From the NCBI GenBank assembly GCA_033977485.1, contig CM066983.1:107289580-107353579 (forward strand): DNA of 64,000 nt, in the 5' to 3' direction. Source of the DNA: Hydrangea macrophylla (taxonomy: Eukaryota; Streptophyta; Magnoliopsida; Cornales; Hydrangeaceae). Of the stretch, positions 11,301 to 23,854 are shown piece by piece. Below the pieces are notes generated by a model that saw only the letters and a list, made by a program, of their open reading frames with translations, searched no databases and had not been told where the DNA came from. A program made the position numbers and the translations under genes. The stretch's first letter is position 1, and each line of letters opens with the position of its first letter.

Positions 11301-11318
11301 TCCCCGGCAACGGCGCCA
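11301..11318 (-). other. Primer-binding site, tRNA-Asp type
   Basis: On the minus strand the sequence is TGGCGCCGTTGCCGGGGA, complementary to the 3' end of plant tRNA-Asp including CCA, three bases inside the 5' LTR. This primer choice is typical of Athila and relatives. Confidence 0.9.
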
Positions 11319-11321
11319 TTT

Positions 11322-12718
11322 TGATTGCGTCAAAACCAAGTTCTTTTGTTAACCCTATTAAAAACGTAGTACCGTGGAAATAGGGTGTCGAGTCCACAGG
11401 GATTGGAGTGCAACAATACTTGGTGGGCGCTTAATAACCAATTATAATGCAAAGAGCGATTAACAAACTACGAAATAAAAATGAGTCTTTTCGACTATGG
11501 TTTTTATTCAATTGGTGCTAAATTAAACTACAATGACTGTTTAGAATATGGAAAGAAACTTTGAACAAAGCTAAGTTTAAATAAAATTTGGGGGTTTTGC
11601 AAATGAAAAAATCGGGGTTGGGGAGCATTCCCCCACCTTGGACCAAACAACACATGACCTTCATACTAGTAGCAAATTCTAGAGTAGAAAATTCCATTGT
11701 GACAAACTATCAAACATGTGGTAGTCAACCAACATGTTAGATAGATGTTTCAATGCAATACATGGGTGTAGGGTTAGAGCTTAGAGATTTCTCCACTTCG
11801 AATGCTTGACATTGGAAGTGGGGTTTCAAAGCATCAAACCATACATCCATGAACTCTAGACATGCTACAAAGTATGGGAGTCCTACAATAAAACACACAT
11901 GGGTCCAATGGTGGTTTATGATCCCCAACCTTCAAGGTCTAGCTACTCATAATCATAATGACAACAATATTAAAGAGAGGGGAAGAGAAATTATACCAAC
12001 AAGAGAGAATCACCATAAATGTCATAAGATACCCAAAAATTGCTTCAAAAAGAACTTCAACCATTCAATACATTCACACTCACTTCTCTCTAACAATAAA
12101 TGGAAGTGAATATTGGTAGCTAGGGAGTAATGGGGGAGAGAGATGAGAGGATTAGAGAGAGAGAGCTTGGAACCTAAGGAAAAACTAAGTAAAAACAACC
12201 CTAAAATAATGCATACCCTAATACAAATCTATCTCTAACTATATATAGTCCCCTCACAAAAATGGCAAAATTATAATAAGAAGAGGGGTCATCAGCAGGA
12301 GGTGCAGATCGATCCCTTCATATTGGCGGATCGATCCGCCTTTCATCAGGGTCGTTACTGGCTTCTCGAGAAGACGCGGATCGATCCGCTCATATTGGCC
12401 GGATCGATCCATTTAGAGGAGTTTCTCACAGAATGTCCCAGCAAAGACGCGGATCGATCCTTTCAAAAATGCGGATCGATTCGCCTTTCCTGAAACTCTT
12501 TTCTTGTTCCTTTTTACTTCAAGAGTGCCAAAAGGGTTGGGTTCCACTATACCCAAGCATACATAACCTACAAAAAGAGACCGTTATTAGTTAAAAGAGG
12601 GTAACAACAAGAACAATAAAAAGCACAATTTATCCATTAAGTCTCCGATTTGAGTAATAATTTGTGTCCAATACGGATAAAATTATGAACTTCAAAATGC
12701 AATATTGGACACGAATCA
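11322..12718 (-). repeat. 5' LTR of the Athila-like element (complete, 1397 bp)
   Basis: The LTR begins TGATTGCG and ends CGAATCA, giving a TGATT/AATCA inverted terminus. Its last 635 bases match the left LTR. It carries the six-palindrome array at 12307-12481 and a TATA-like box on the minus strand near 12240. Confidence 0.93.
12307..12481 (-). repeat. Palindrome array in the right LTR
   Basis: Same six-palindrome array as 226-400. The last copy has one change (GATCGATT), so the two LTR copies have begun to diverge within the motif. Confidence 0.8.
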
Positions 12719-13174
12719 GCATGACAGTAATTATATATTTATTATTTAAAATTTAGATTATTTAGGAATAATTGGATCGGAAGTAATTCGGAATTTTTCA
12801 GAAAAACGAAATTTATTGCACCATTCCAAATATATGGTTATATATATTTTTAAAAATTTCAAAATTCGGAACTAATTTTATGCTTTCAAAATAAAAAATT
12901 TGTGGATCTTTTTGGATAAAGTCAGAATATCCACTGCAAGTTATACCCCTACCCATGACCCACAAGTTATTAACCTAATTTATCGTATTGTCTGACTTTG
13001 CCTATAAGAAGGTGGAAAACAATCTAGATAAAATTAAGACCTAACAGTCTAACACCACAGATTTTCATATATAATAAGCAACCAAGATAATCCAATATAT
13101 AGCAAAATGCTTTTAGGGCCACTATGTGCTTAAAGGGCTAAAAACCAAAGTTAAAAGCATTCGTGTGTGTAAGA

Positions 13175-13766
13175 TAGGCCTGTCAATGGATTGGATCTTG
13201 ACCCTGATCTAGCTCTTTTTGATGAATCTGAGCTTTTTTTAGATCCATATCCATATCCATATTCGGATCTGTTTAGAATGTTAGATTGACAGATCGGATA
13301 TGATTTTGTGGTATCTGGATCCGAATAAGGGAAACTATGCACAAAAAAGATACATATAATACACTAGATAAGATTACTATTACATATAAAACTGAGTAAC
13401 GTATATAGTATACAATAGATTATACATATTTACTTTCAGTGGTATATTATTTTGACTTAAAGATATGATTTTTCTACATAATCAAGTGTATTGATGGGTT
13501 AAACGTTGATTGATTTTTGTGTATGCATAGAGAAAAATAATAAAAACAATAGTTTCTATGGTAACACTAGAATACATATAAGCAACTAAGGTGTCGTTTT
13601 AGATCCGACAAACGGATTCGAATATCCAGATTCGATCAAATCTGGATATGGATTAAATAAGGCAGATCTGACGGATAAATGGTCCGTATCTAGAAAGTAG
13701 AATTATTAACGAATCCGGATCTGATTTATGTGGATCCAGTCCAGATTTGATCCATTTACAAGCCTA
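13175..13766. mobile_element. Non-autonomous hAT element, 592 bp
   Basis: The ends are TAGGCCTGTCAATGGAT and ATCCATTTACAAGCCTA, imperfect inverted repeats. The exact 8-bp duplication GTGTAAGA flanks it (13167-13174 and 13767-13774), as expected for hAT. The interior has many GGATC/GATCC-rich runs and no transposase. The related copy at 62.7 kb lacks it. Confidence 0.88.
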
Positions 13767-13839
13767 GTGTAAGAGGATATCATAGAGTGACGCACAGTAG
13801 ATCAACTATGGCCCACATTACCCAAATAATGTCACGTTC

Positions 13840-16800
13840 TGTAATACCCGCAAATTTTCGTTAATAAATGAGTCCCCGTATTTTGTTCGTATTTAATTCC
13901 AGTGTCTTGATTTTCGTAATCCCTGGCACCTAAACTGATACGTGTGTGTATTTAATTAACTTAGACTATATATTTCAAACCCAGACTGACTTTGCACGCT
14001 TACTCGTAAAATCTGTCTGAGAATTGGACTGCATAGCACGTATTCCCAGCGTCGACAAATCAAACACAAATGGAAACTTTTGTACATAAGGAATATTACC
14101 CTAACTAGCCTATTGTACTACCCAACCCCCCAAATAACCTTGGTGCAAATTCATTACCCAAACATCCCCTAGGACCATTGGGCCCCTACCATTTCTCCCC
14201 CCTAAACCCACCAGATTTAACACCACCTCACCCAAACCGCCGGCCATCCCACCTCCCTAGTATCCCATTCACATCACTCCATCTCAATCTACCCCTTTCA
14301 AAGATCTAGTCATGAGGATATGCAATCTACATATGCAGGTGTATATGTATATGTGTGATTGTGTATATTTAACATGGGGTGTGGTGTAATTATATGAGAG
14401 CTTTGAGAGAGAAAGGATTACCGAGAGAGTTAGAGAGAGAGAGAGAAGCACTCCCTCACTGCCCCCACTCTCTGTCCCTTACCACCACACATACACGAAG
14501 AACCAGAAGGAGAGAAAGAGTTAGAAGAAGAGAGAAAGTCACCGGAGAAGAAGAAAGGGAGAAGACCCATGACCATGAGGTGAAACCCATACCCTTGTTT
14601 GATTTTGTACCCACACACACACCCACACACATTCCCAGACCCATCAGAATGACCCAAACAGAGCCTTAAGCTCTAGTTCTAACCCAAACTGCCATTAAAG
14701 AGCCCTCACCGGAGCTCGTTTTCTCAAACAACACTAGACCCCCTAAAAATTAGACCAAACATACCCTTATGGTCCCAGATAGATCCCATAGGAGCAGTTT
14801 TTAAATTAGGGCACGTTTGGCCGGCCATGCATGGAGTTATTCTCCATAAACTGAGAAAGAATAATCTTCTCATAGGAACCCTAAACGAATGAACTAGGTT
14901 CTCAGCCTATAGTATGTTAAAAAGAAGGCCAAATCGGTCATTTTCCCGTTGGTTTCATTAATTTACATGGAGAAATGACCAAGTTATGGCCATTTGAAGT
15001 TCTCCGGTGAAAACGCGCCTCGCCGGCGGCGGGCTTGACGCCAGAGAGGATGACCGGAACCCTAGCACTTAAATTGTTTGTACCTCGAGCTTTAGTGGGT
15101 GTACAAACCCGTTAATAATAGGGTTATATCGTTTTAATTATTATCGGGTCGGGTTGTTTAAAATAACCCGAAGAAAACTTAATGAAACGACGACGTTTTA
15201 TTTCGGATCCAACCAGATTTGGTTGGGTCAGGTTCGGGTTAACGGACCGGGTTAGTATGTGAGTTAGTATGGATCCGGGTTTGGGTTTGCGGGTTGGATC
15301 AGTTACTAAATAAATGGAGAACCCGATTAGATTCGGGTTGAACCCGTGAGTTTTAACCATAGCCTCTATTGAGTCTCTAAATGGGTTAGCCCGTTTAAGT
15401 CGAGTCGGTTCGGGGTTGACCCGCGAGTTTTTGGACATGGACTCTTCTGAGACTTAAAATGGATGATTCGTTGGATTCGGGTTGGATCGAGTTTAACCTG
15501 TGGGCTTTTCTTAGTTTTAATTAAGTTAATTTTATATTCTTAATTATCCTGTTAATCCAAATTAAGGTTTTCATAATCTATTTTAACAATAATTAGTTAT
15601 TATTTTAATCTGCTAACTGAGATTAGTAAATAATTATAAATAGTTATAAATAGTTATAAATGGTTTTTAAATAGTTTAAATTATTTCAAAAATAGATTTT
15701 AAATGCCATATTGCATTGTAAAAATTATGAGATATAATTTTAAATAATACTTATATATATATATATATTCTGAAATATAGTATTAATTAGTATTTTGATA
15801 TTTTGTTAATGTATGGTATAAACCTCATATTATACTAACTATTTATTTAATGTAAATAAATAATAAGTAATTGATTTAAATTAAAATAATTAGGTAATAA
15901 TTACCTAATGACCACTTTAAACGAGGGAAAAATTGTATTAAATTTCCCTAAGGCCTAATGCCTTATTTTATAAATTATTAATTATAAAACCCATACTTTA
16001 GTATTTCGGATAATTACTAATCGTTATTTAAGGACCCGTTTGGTTGTATTTAATTTATTTAAATATCAAACGAACTCCGAAAATTATGAGAAAAATATCA
16101 CTAGCCTAATTTAAAGCCTAGTTTTTAATAAAAATATTTACAAGGGTCAAATGTCTTCCTAATAATATTTTATTATTTGGGTGTTTCTAAGATTATAATT
16201 ATACGATTTAAACTTCCGAAATTCATGATAAATAAACCGTAGCTCAGAAAAATACGCGGTCAGTTCCCAGAGTCTTAGAATGATGTCTAGAACATTCCCT
16301 TAAAGTTTGGTGACCTTTCGACACGATAAAAAATACAACTTATCTCTAGGGCCCACACTGGTATAGAAAACCCAGCCTTTTATGTGACGGACTCCGATTT
16401 GAGTCTAGTCAATGGCGTTAGACTCAAAATGATGTCCAGATCATCACATTGAGGTTTAGGGACCCACCCGGCACAATTACCATTATGCCCTTAATTCTAG
16501 TACGCATATTAATCAACGTTCCATAAATTTATATACTTTGTAGGAACCACCGCTACGCTTGCTTTTACACGCCCGCTTTGAGGTGAGTCGTCTTAACTCA
16601 CTTGATATATTATAGAAATATTCATGTGGATTATATGTATACTCAGTATGTCCTGTGTAGGCGAAGCTGATAAGTACGAATTATGTGAATATTGAGATTG
16701 GTTCTTATACAATGAACTCATGTTAGTTGGCTATACTCCACGCTTAGTTAATACTTGTTGACATGCCTGCTTATCATGTTTTCACATTTATGCAATCACA

Positions 16801-18133
16801 TGGTCATTCATATGAACATAAACGAGTCATGATGTCAACGTTGACGTCTACATGGTTAGTCAAGGGTACTAATCCCGTCAAATGTCATACATGTTGGGTG
16901 GACCGCGGAGGTCCAAGAGTCGAAAGGATTTGAGTTGGTAGATAAGGTTACGCCGCCTTGGTCCACGAGAGAGGTCAAGGGGTATGTTAATAAAATCGCT
17001 TTAGTCTATGAGAAAGGCTAAGGGATATTTCTAAGAAAGTATGTTGATGATATCGCTTTAGTCCATGGGAGAGGCTAAGGGATACATCTAAAGAAGATGA
17101 TATCGCTTTAGTCCAAGAGAGAGGCTAAGGGATAAATCTAAGAAAGTAACACTGATGATATCGCTTTAGTCCACGAGAGAGGCTAAGGGATACATCTAAG
17201 GAAGTAATACTGATGTTATCGCTTTAGTCCACGAGAGAGGCTAAGGGATACATCTAAGGAAGTAACACCGATGATATTGCTTTAGTCCATGAGAGAGGCT
17301 AAGGGATACATCTAAGGAAGTAATATCGATGCTACCGCATTGGTTCATGAGAGAGGTCAAGGGGTACATCATTCGTAAGAAGAAAATATTGTATCATGGC
17401 TGTCGCTTGGGCCCACGAGAGAGGTCAAAGGGTATGTCGACACTATGGTCATAGAAAATTGGAGTTACAATCAAAAGTGGTTGAATAAAGTCAAATATAT
17501 CGATACTGCATCATCTCATCATACAACCATGTTATATGCTCATTAAATGCTGTTTCAAGATATTCATTATATTTGTGTATTTTTATTTATATTAGGAGTG
17601 ATCGGTTAAGACGATCTCACTTAGCTTCGAAAGCTAACGGCTCCTTCCCTGCCTTTGACATTTTACGTCTAGGTTATGATAAGGAGAATTATCAAGGTGA
17701 CCTTGAAGATGAATATAACTATCCTCAAGATGGGAACTATCAGGAAGTCAATCCTGAGGCAGACTACCAGGAAGAGTTTGATAACGAAGGTTACGGGTTT
17801 TCCAGTTAGAAGGAGGACTCTGGCCCACTTCCGTATTAAGTCTTCCTTTATGTTTTAAGAACTACCTTTTTGTTGATGTAATAATTTAGTGGCGTCGATC
17901 GCCCAATTTATCTTTTGTGGTTTTCATTTGGAACTTCTGTAATAGCCTGAGTAGCAAACACTTTAAGTTCCCCCATGAATACCATTAGATGCTTTTGCAA
18001 TTCCTTACTCTGATATATAATTATGTTAATATGTTGCACGGACATGTCAATTTTATGTAACTTGTCATTCCCTATGGGTCCAGAATTTTTTTTTAAAAAA
18101 TTTCCCTATTTTTGGCTACTCCGGGGCGTGACA
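13840..18133 (+). mobile_element. Solo LTR of a chromovirus-type Ty3/gypsy element, 4294 bp
   Basis: It starts TGTAATACCCG, ends GGGGCGTGACA and is flanked by the 5-bp duplication CGTTC (13835-13839 and 18134-18138). No primer-binding site or pol is inside, so this is a solo LTR produced by LTR-LTR recombination. Orientation is set by the TGTAATACCCG end, which follows a polypurine tract at 22941. It contains a GA-rich zone near 14400-14550, GGGTT-rich DNA near 15100-15500 and a minisatellite at 16950-17430. The small ORFs inside (for example 17573-17809) match nothing I recognise. Confidence 0.85.
16950..17430 (+). repeat. Minisatellite inside the solo LTR (about nine units of about 58 bp)
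   Basis: Each unit has the core GCTTTAGTCCACGAGAGAGG followed by CTAAGGGATACATCTAAG. Unit starts fall near 16953, 16996, 17052, 17100, 17158, 17216, 17273, 17333 and 17400. The middle units are most alike and outer units have drifted (GCCTTGGTCC, GCTTGGGCCC), the pattern of unequal exchange. Confidence 0.85.
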
Positions 18134-18178
18134 CGTTCGTACTATCAGTATTGGGTTGCGTGTAATGCTTTGACAAAA

Positions 18179-18362
18179 GAGCACTACTACACCTACACAC
18201 TTTTCTACACACTTTTTGACACACAGCTTTAAATGCATGTACCATGTGTTGTGTGAGTGGTGCACAAAAAAGAGTGAAAAATTCAAGCAACACTAGGTGC
18301 ATGTATTTAAAGCATAGTGTGTCAAAAAGTGTGTAGAAAAGTATGTATACCTAGCATTATTG
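18179..18362. mobile_element. Foldback MITE, 184 bp
   Basis: Long imperfect inverted repeats (CACTTTTTGACACAC and GTGTGTCAAAAAGTG) nearly meet in the middle. The flanks TTGACAAAA and TTGGCAAAA are a probable 9-bp duplication with one change; the copy at 62.8 kb shows the empty site. Related copies lie at 19374 and 37284. Confidence 0.7.
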
Positions 18363-18371
18363 TTGGCAAAA

Positions 18372-19373
18372 AGAAGTGTTCGTAATTTCGAAAAATTAAA
18401 GCATCACAAAAAATATATTTATGTTTAATAGAAATTGCTCGTGTCTATGTGTACTACAAAAAAAAGTCTATTTAAAGTTAAATCAATTATATTTTGACAT
18501 TGATATTTAAATATATAGTATTTAATTAGAGAGAAAGATGTGCATTGAAAGGGGAAGAAAATGCAAAAAGATGTAAAAAGTGGAGAAAGTTTCAAATTTT
18601 TAAAAATTTAATTTTAAAAAATAGTGAAGAGTGCAAATTTTTTACCCTTAGATGGGACACGTCAAGAGTTCAAAGTATTCTAGCCTGCAAAATCGTCGAG
18701 CCTATATTATTCTCTTTGCCCCATTTCTTTAGTCCATCTTTGGGAGTTCAATTTTTTAAAAGGACATAATAATTGTCATTCACATGCCATGTAATTAATG
18801 CAAAAGTTTCAAATACCTTTACTTGTTTTTTCTTTGGGGCAGTTAGTGGAAAGTACTAATGCATTAGATTTTTTTCAATATTAAGGACAACTTAAATATA
18901 TCATTAAGGATAAGTACTCCCCCTATTTCTTAGACTAGAATGCTCTCATCTTCATCATCTAATTCTAACCACCATTACCACCACCCCTACCACCTCTGAC
19001 CACCACCCCCACCATCTCCGGCAACCACCCCACTACCTCCAGCGACTAAAAAAATGAGTAAAATTTCATGAACATGCATACACGTTTGTATTAGCATGCT
19101 TTAAATGTTGTTGAGCATGCATATCATGTTGCATGAATTCTACATATTATAATATGTAGAGAGATGGTTGAAAGCTTCAGTATGATAAATGGAGTATAAA
19201 GGGAAATGTTTTCCCATATGTTGAATTGATTAAGTTGGAAAGGGAAGTGAGAATTTGGTAAGAAAATTTCAAGTTTGAGAACATTAGTGGTGGGTTTCTA
19301 TTAAGCATTCAGAATGCAAAATCAAGAGTTGAGTTAGTCACCTTGAAATGATTTAACTGATATTATATTACAA
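18372..19373. other. Intergenic sequence without recognisable gene
   Basis: The first 110 bases continue the repeated segment. Beyond that the DNA is AT-rich, with a CCACCAC-rich patch near 18970-19040. I see no coding similarity. Confidence 0.4.
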
Positions 19374-19557
19374 TAATGCTAGGTATACATTTTTTCTACA
19401 CACTTTTTGACACACTATGCTTTAAATGCATGTATCTTGTGTTGTTTGAATTTTTCACATTTTTTTGTGTACCACTCACACAACACATGGTACATGCATT
19501 TAAAGATGTGTGTCAAAAAGTGTGTAAAAAAGTGTGTAGGTGTAGTAGTGCTCATTA
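19374..19557. mobile_element. Foldback MITE, same family as 18179-18362, opposite orientation
   Basis: It begins AATGCTAGGTATACA and ends GGTGTAGTAGTGCTC, the reverse complement of the other copy's ends, with the same TTTTTGACACAC / GTGTGTCAAAAA arms. Boundaries are approximate. Confidence 0.65.
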
Positions 19558-22500
19558 TATTATCAATGGTATTGACTTGATGAAGGGCTATTAAGTATTG
19601 GGTTATGATTGCGAGTATGGATTTCTTTTCGGATATTATCGGGTATTATTATTAGTGAAGATTCTTTCTTATTTTCTGTCAAAAAATTGACGATTGGGTA
19701 TCACTACGGTTATAAAATATTCTTTCTGTTTAAGGATATGGTTGATTGTGATCAAAGCTAAGGAGTTGTGTTGTACAAATAATCAATTGGGTTGATTGGA
19801 TGTACGGGGTATCAAAATTTTCTATCAAAGATCTGAATTTGACAATGGGCTTATAAATTTAGTAAGTAGTAATCTCTTTGATATCCAAACCACTCCAAGA
19901 TCCATTCAACCACCATGTGCATCAGGTAATTTTTATTAATTCTTTGTACTTTATATGTAAGAAATCGAGATCTGACTATTGTACCACACTGTAGCAACTG
20001 TCAGGTATCCTAGTATATCACTAGAAACTTTTAGACTTTGAATTTAGATACTATTAATGTATTAGAAATTTCTAGGATATTTGAATTACGTTAAGTGAGT
20101 TTATATATGTTTAAATGAACAGAAAATATTTTGAAATTATCTTTTGTGGAAAAAAATTAATTTATTGTGGATCAGAAAGTGTTGAAAAATATTTTGATAA
20201 AAGGAAGTGGTTGGATTTGACCCAAGTTGGGTAGAAGGGGAAAACTAGTGGAAAGAGTTTCAATCAAATGTAGGTATTTCAATTGTTATTAATGAAAAAT
20301 AATTTGATTATATGATAGTTGTGAAAACGTTTTTGTTTTATGGAGTGAAACAAAGGAAGAAGTAAATGAAATTATTGCAAGGTTCAGTAAATGTTTGATT
20401 GAGCTAATGTTTAAAAAAAAAAAGGGAGAGAGATTTTAAATGAATACTGTTGGGCTAGGAAGCTCAGATGAGTACATTACCTTTTTACTTTGATTTTAAA
20501 TTGGAATATTAAATTTTAAAATGAATTCCAAATGACTTTGGTAAGAAAATGGTCTAGAAGTAACTTGTGATATTCTATGTACAATTCTGGGTACTATTTG
20601 CTGTCGGTACATGATTTGGTTGATGGGTTATAAGGAGCAACAATTTATTTTATTTTTGAGAATTGAGTTGGGATATTCTTGATTACAAGGTGAGTATGAT
20701 ATGGCAATGAAGCACTTCATTTTAAAGACATGTTCTGGGTATTTTTAGGTAGGTATTGAGGCACAATAACTGGTGAGTATTGTATTCCTCGAACGTATGA
20801 TGGTGTAGAATTTGAACATTGGAAAAGAAATGATAGCTTATCGCTTGTTGCTTGGGATTACAGCCGGACATCGACGATTGATCTTTTTTACATACAAGTG
20901 ATGTCTTTAAAAGGGCATTGCACACTTGGGTAAACATGAGAAAATTTGAGATTGAGGAGTTGGATCATATTTAAATTTTATCACGACAAAATCAGTTGCT
21001 TATTGATGGTAAGTGCTACAAGGAGGGGACAAATGTGTACATCGATTTATATATTAGGGCTTAGATAGCGTAAACTGAAAGACAAGTAAGTTCTACAATC
21101 TGAATAGTTTGAGAATTGTGAAAATTTGCCTTATGTTGAACATCTAGTAGATGAGTTGTATTTCTAGAATATATGATTTAAAAGGATAGAGATTTCGTGG
21201 GTGTCGTTGGAAATCAATCAATCAGAACTTATGAAGGTGACATGAATTGAAGTTAGAGGATTGATCGTATAGTATTAAAAATATATTGAAGATTTCTTTT
21301 TGTACGAGGACACGTGTGAAACTTATATCGGTTACAGTGAATTTGTCAATAATAATAAAAAGTCGATCTATGATGATATTGATATTGTGTTGATATTAGG
21401 TTATATGTTGATGCAACAGTAATTTATACTGCACATTTGAAATTTCATTAAATGATTTATCTGGTACAAGATTTAGAATTCATGGTATTCTTTTTATATT
21501 GATCATTTTGGCAATAATATTCTTACGAGATGAAAGTTTATATTAATTGTCATGACTTGGAATATTTAGTTATACAACGAAAATCAAATGCATGGTACGG
21601 AGGACAGTTGGAACTCATGATGGCTACAGTTTGAAATTTTATGTTAATTAGTAAAGACAAAATGGTTGTTGGTGCTCGAATCAGAGATCAATAGGGGTTT
21701 GGTGTGCGCATTGACTATTCAGAAAGGATTTGAGTCAAGATTCAAAATTTATTAGAAACAAAATTTATTCCAGAAATTAGGGAAGGAATGATGATAATAA
21801 ATTGAGGTCAACCAACATTACTATAATAGATGAACGGAAATTGACTTAATGATCGGTTTGAGTTTATGTTTTATAAATTTATGAGAAATTATTGAACGAA
21901 AAGTGATTGAGCCCTGCTGTATAGTAAAATGTGTCGGAATCTCAAGATCAAGTATGTATTTTGAGTGAAGATGGCTCAAGGGAATGGGTTTAGAAGAAAT
22001 ATTGAAGTATATAATGATATTTGAGTATATAATACATTAGTAATTGGGTATGCGACATTACTAATTGCATTTCATTGCATGTAATGACTTAGTAATTAGT
22101 TACAGGGGTACAAGTCTTCTTGAGGAATATTGATTTGGCATTTAAGTACTATCAGGAAAAGGTTTCAACTAAGATGTTGAAAAGAGCGCCTTTAGATGAG
22201 AAATGTAAAACATTCTTTATGATGTGTGCTATAAGAGAAGAAACAATGAAGGTTCATGGGGTCATTGTGATTGATATTATTGACAATCTAAAATTGGATG
22301 TTTATAGTATTAAATTCCATGACGGGATTGCCAAAGTCAACAAGAATTACGTATTGTCATACAAATGATTTATGGACAGGTTGACCCAATCATATTGTGG
22401 TTACAGATTGAAACTGCAGATTTGTTGGGGTTAAATGATCTGTATATGAAAAGAATTATGTAATTATGTGGTAATAGTACATGTCATCCTAGAAGGAAGT

Positions 22501-22940
22501 AGTCGATTATGAAGAAGTTCTAAAATCTTGCAAAAAGCAATGGAAATGGAAATGGAAATGGAACTGAACTTTTGCGAGACATTTTATCACCCCGTTGATA
22601 TCTGGTGGGGAAATATATTAAAGACAAGTGAGTTTTGTTCTAGAATAATTGGGGAAAATGATTACTAAGGAGAGAGAAATATTTTTAGAAGTTTTATATT
22701 CAAAAAATGGTATAGTTTGACGAACCGAGTGAGATTGAAAATTCCAGTACGTCAATTGAAAATATTGAAAAGAATGGAGACTAGTCAATTGCGATTGTGA
22801 TCACTCCAGTAGGTGCAATGTATTCTATAATCGTGTTGTTACATATGAACTAGTAGAAGTTCGAGGACAAATATTTACATCTATTTGATTCATAAGGTGA
22901 AAAAAGTTTGGGGACAAACTTCTTAAAAGGGAGGGAAAGA
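19558..22940 (+). pseudogene. Heavily decayed retrotransposon interior ending in a polypurine tract
   Basis: The last 80 bases read GTTCGAGGACAAA, a variable stretch, then AAAAGGGAGGGAAAGA (22925-22940) directly before a TGTAATACCCG LTR start. The GTTCGAGGAC motif followed by a purine run and an LTR is characteristic of chromovirus-type Ty3/gypsy 3' ends. Upstream no domain can be named; the longest open piece (22120-22368, 82 codons) has no similarity I recognise. The left limit is uncertain. Confidence 0.45.
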
Positions 22941-23854
22941 TGTAATACCCGTACTCGGAAAATGGAAGTACTATTTATTTTGCATGAATTAATTAGTATA
23001 ATTAATTGCATGTGATGATTTGGGTAAGTTCCAGTTACCCTGATTTGATAAGTGCTTGATAAATGGCACAATTAGACATATATAGAAGTGACCCATGGGA
23101 GGTTCAGATTGGATAAATTACAATTACTTGTATTTATGTGAATAAATGAATATCTGTTTAATTGTTTTGAATATTATATTGTTAGTTGTGACATTTTATG
23201 ATGTCAGTTTGTGTACTCGTGTGAGAGCGAATTAGAACTATATTCATAATTAGTAGGCTAACTAGCAACTTCATAAAATATTTGAGACCACTTTTGACAC
23301 TCATACGTAACATAGACATATACTGACTTAGATCTTGGGTAGTTAATACAATTGTTAAGGGATTTCATAATAAGAGATTACAAATTGAGGGGGTATAAGC
23401 GTAAATAGTATAAAGTTTATATGTACTGAGATGCACCATAGCATCTCTTATTGTCATCATCATCTTTATTAAAAAAACAAAAAAAACAAAAAACAAAACA
23501 AGATGTATAGAGATACAGACAGAGAGTGAGCCGAGAGAAAAGAAAAAAGAGCGGAGATTCAGTTCGACTTCACGACGTCGTTTCTTCACCGTATGATGTC
23601 TGTTCCTAAAATAGAAGTCATATTTGGACTCATGGGATAAGCAGAACCTTATGGTATAATTTAGTTTGAGTTTAATCGATAGATTTTTTGTGACCCAAAT
23701 GGGTTGGTAACATTTTTAGTTTATCAAAATTGTGTAAGATTAACTACAGGTTCATATTTGGATTAGATCTAGGAAAATTTTGGGATTTCTAGGCTTATTT
23801 GATTATTCATAGAGGTGAGTACTCTAATCCCAAAATTGGGTTTAATGTTATTTA

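Larger units (their letters stand above)
1..12718 (-). mobile_element. Athila-like Ty3/gypsy LTR retrotransposon (5' LTR at right, 3' LTR cut by window start)
   Basis: The order on the minus strand is 5' LTR, primer-binding site, gag, protease, reverse transcriptase, RNase H, integrase, an extra ORF, polypurine tract and 3' LTR. A PBS matching the 3' end of tRNA-Asp, protease-RT-RH-INT order and a long 3' region with an extra ORF are features of the Athila/Tat branch. About 12.7 kb is visible; comparison with the right LTR puts some 760 bp outside the window. The right end abuts 12719; the target-site duplication cannot be checked because the left end is missing. The two LTRs differ at only about eight positions over 635 shared bases, yet the coding regions carry several frameshifts and stops, so this copy is recent but not autonomous. 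Confidence 0.93.
12719..18480. repeat. Old repeated segment, split by three insertions
   Basis: 12719-13170, 13775-13839, 18134-18178 and 18372-18480 align in order with one uninterrupted stretch at 62208-62890. The intervening pieces are a hAT element, a solo LTR and a MITE. The nature of the ancestral segment is unknown; it has no convincing ORF. Confidence 0.8.

Noticed and set aside
11301..11318. tRNA-Asp gene fragment
   Set aside because: Only the 3' 18 bases match and the position next to the LTR makes it a primer-binding site.
14379..14669. 96-codon ORF of Arg/Glu repeats
   Set aside because: Produced by translating a GA-rich stretch of the solo LTR; low complexity.
17573..17809. 78-codon ORF rich in Asp, Glu, Tyr and Gln
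   Set aside because: It lies inside a solo LTR, has no family I recognise and no splice or promoter context.
22120..22368. 82-codon ORF that reads like a real protein
   Set aside because: No recognisable domain; sits in decayed retrotransposon DNA and cannot be supported as a gene.
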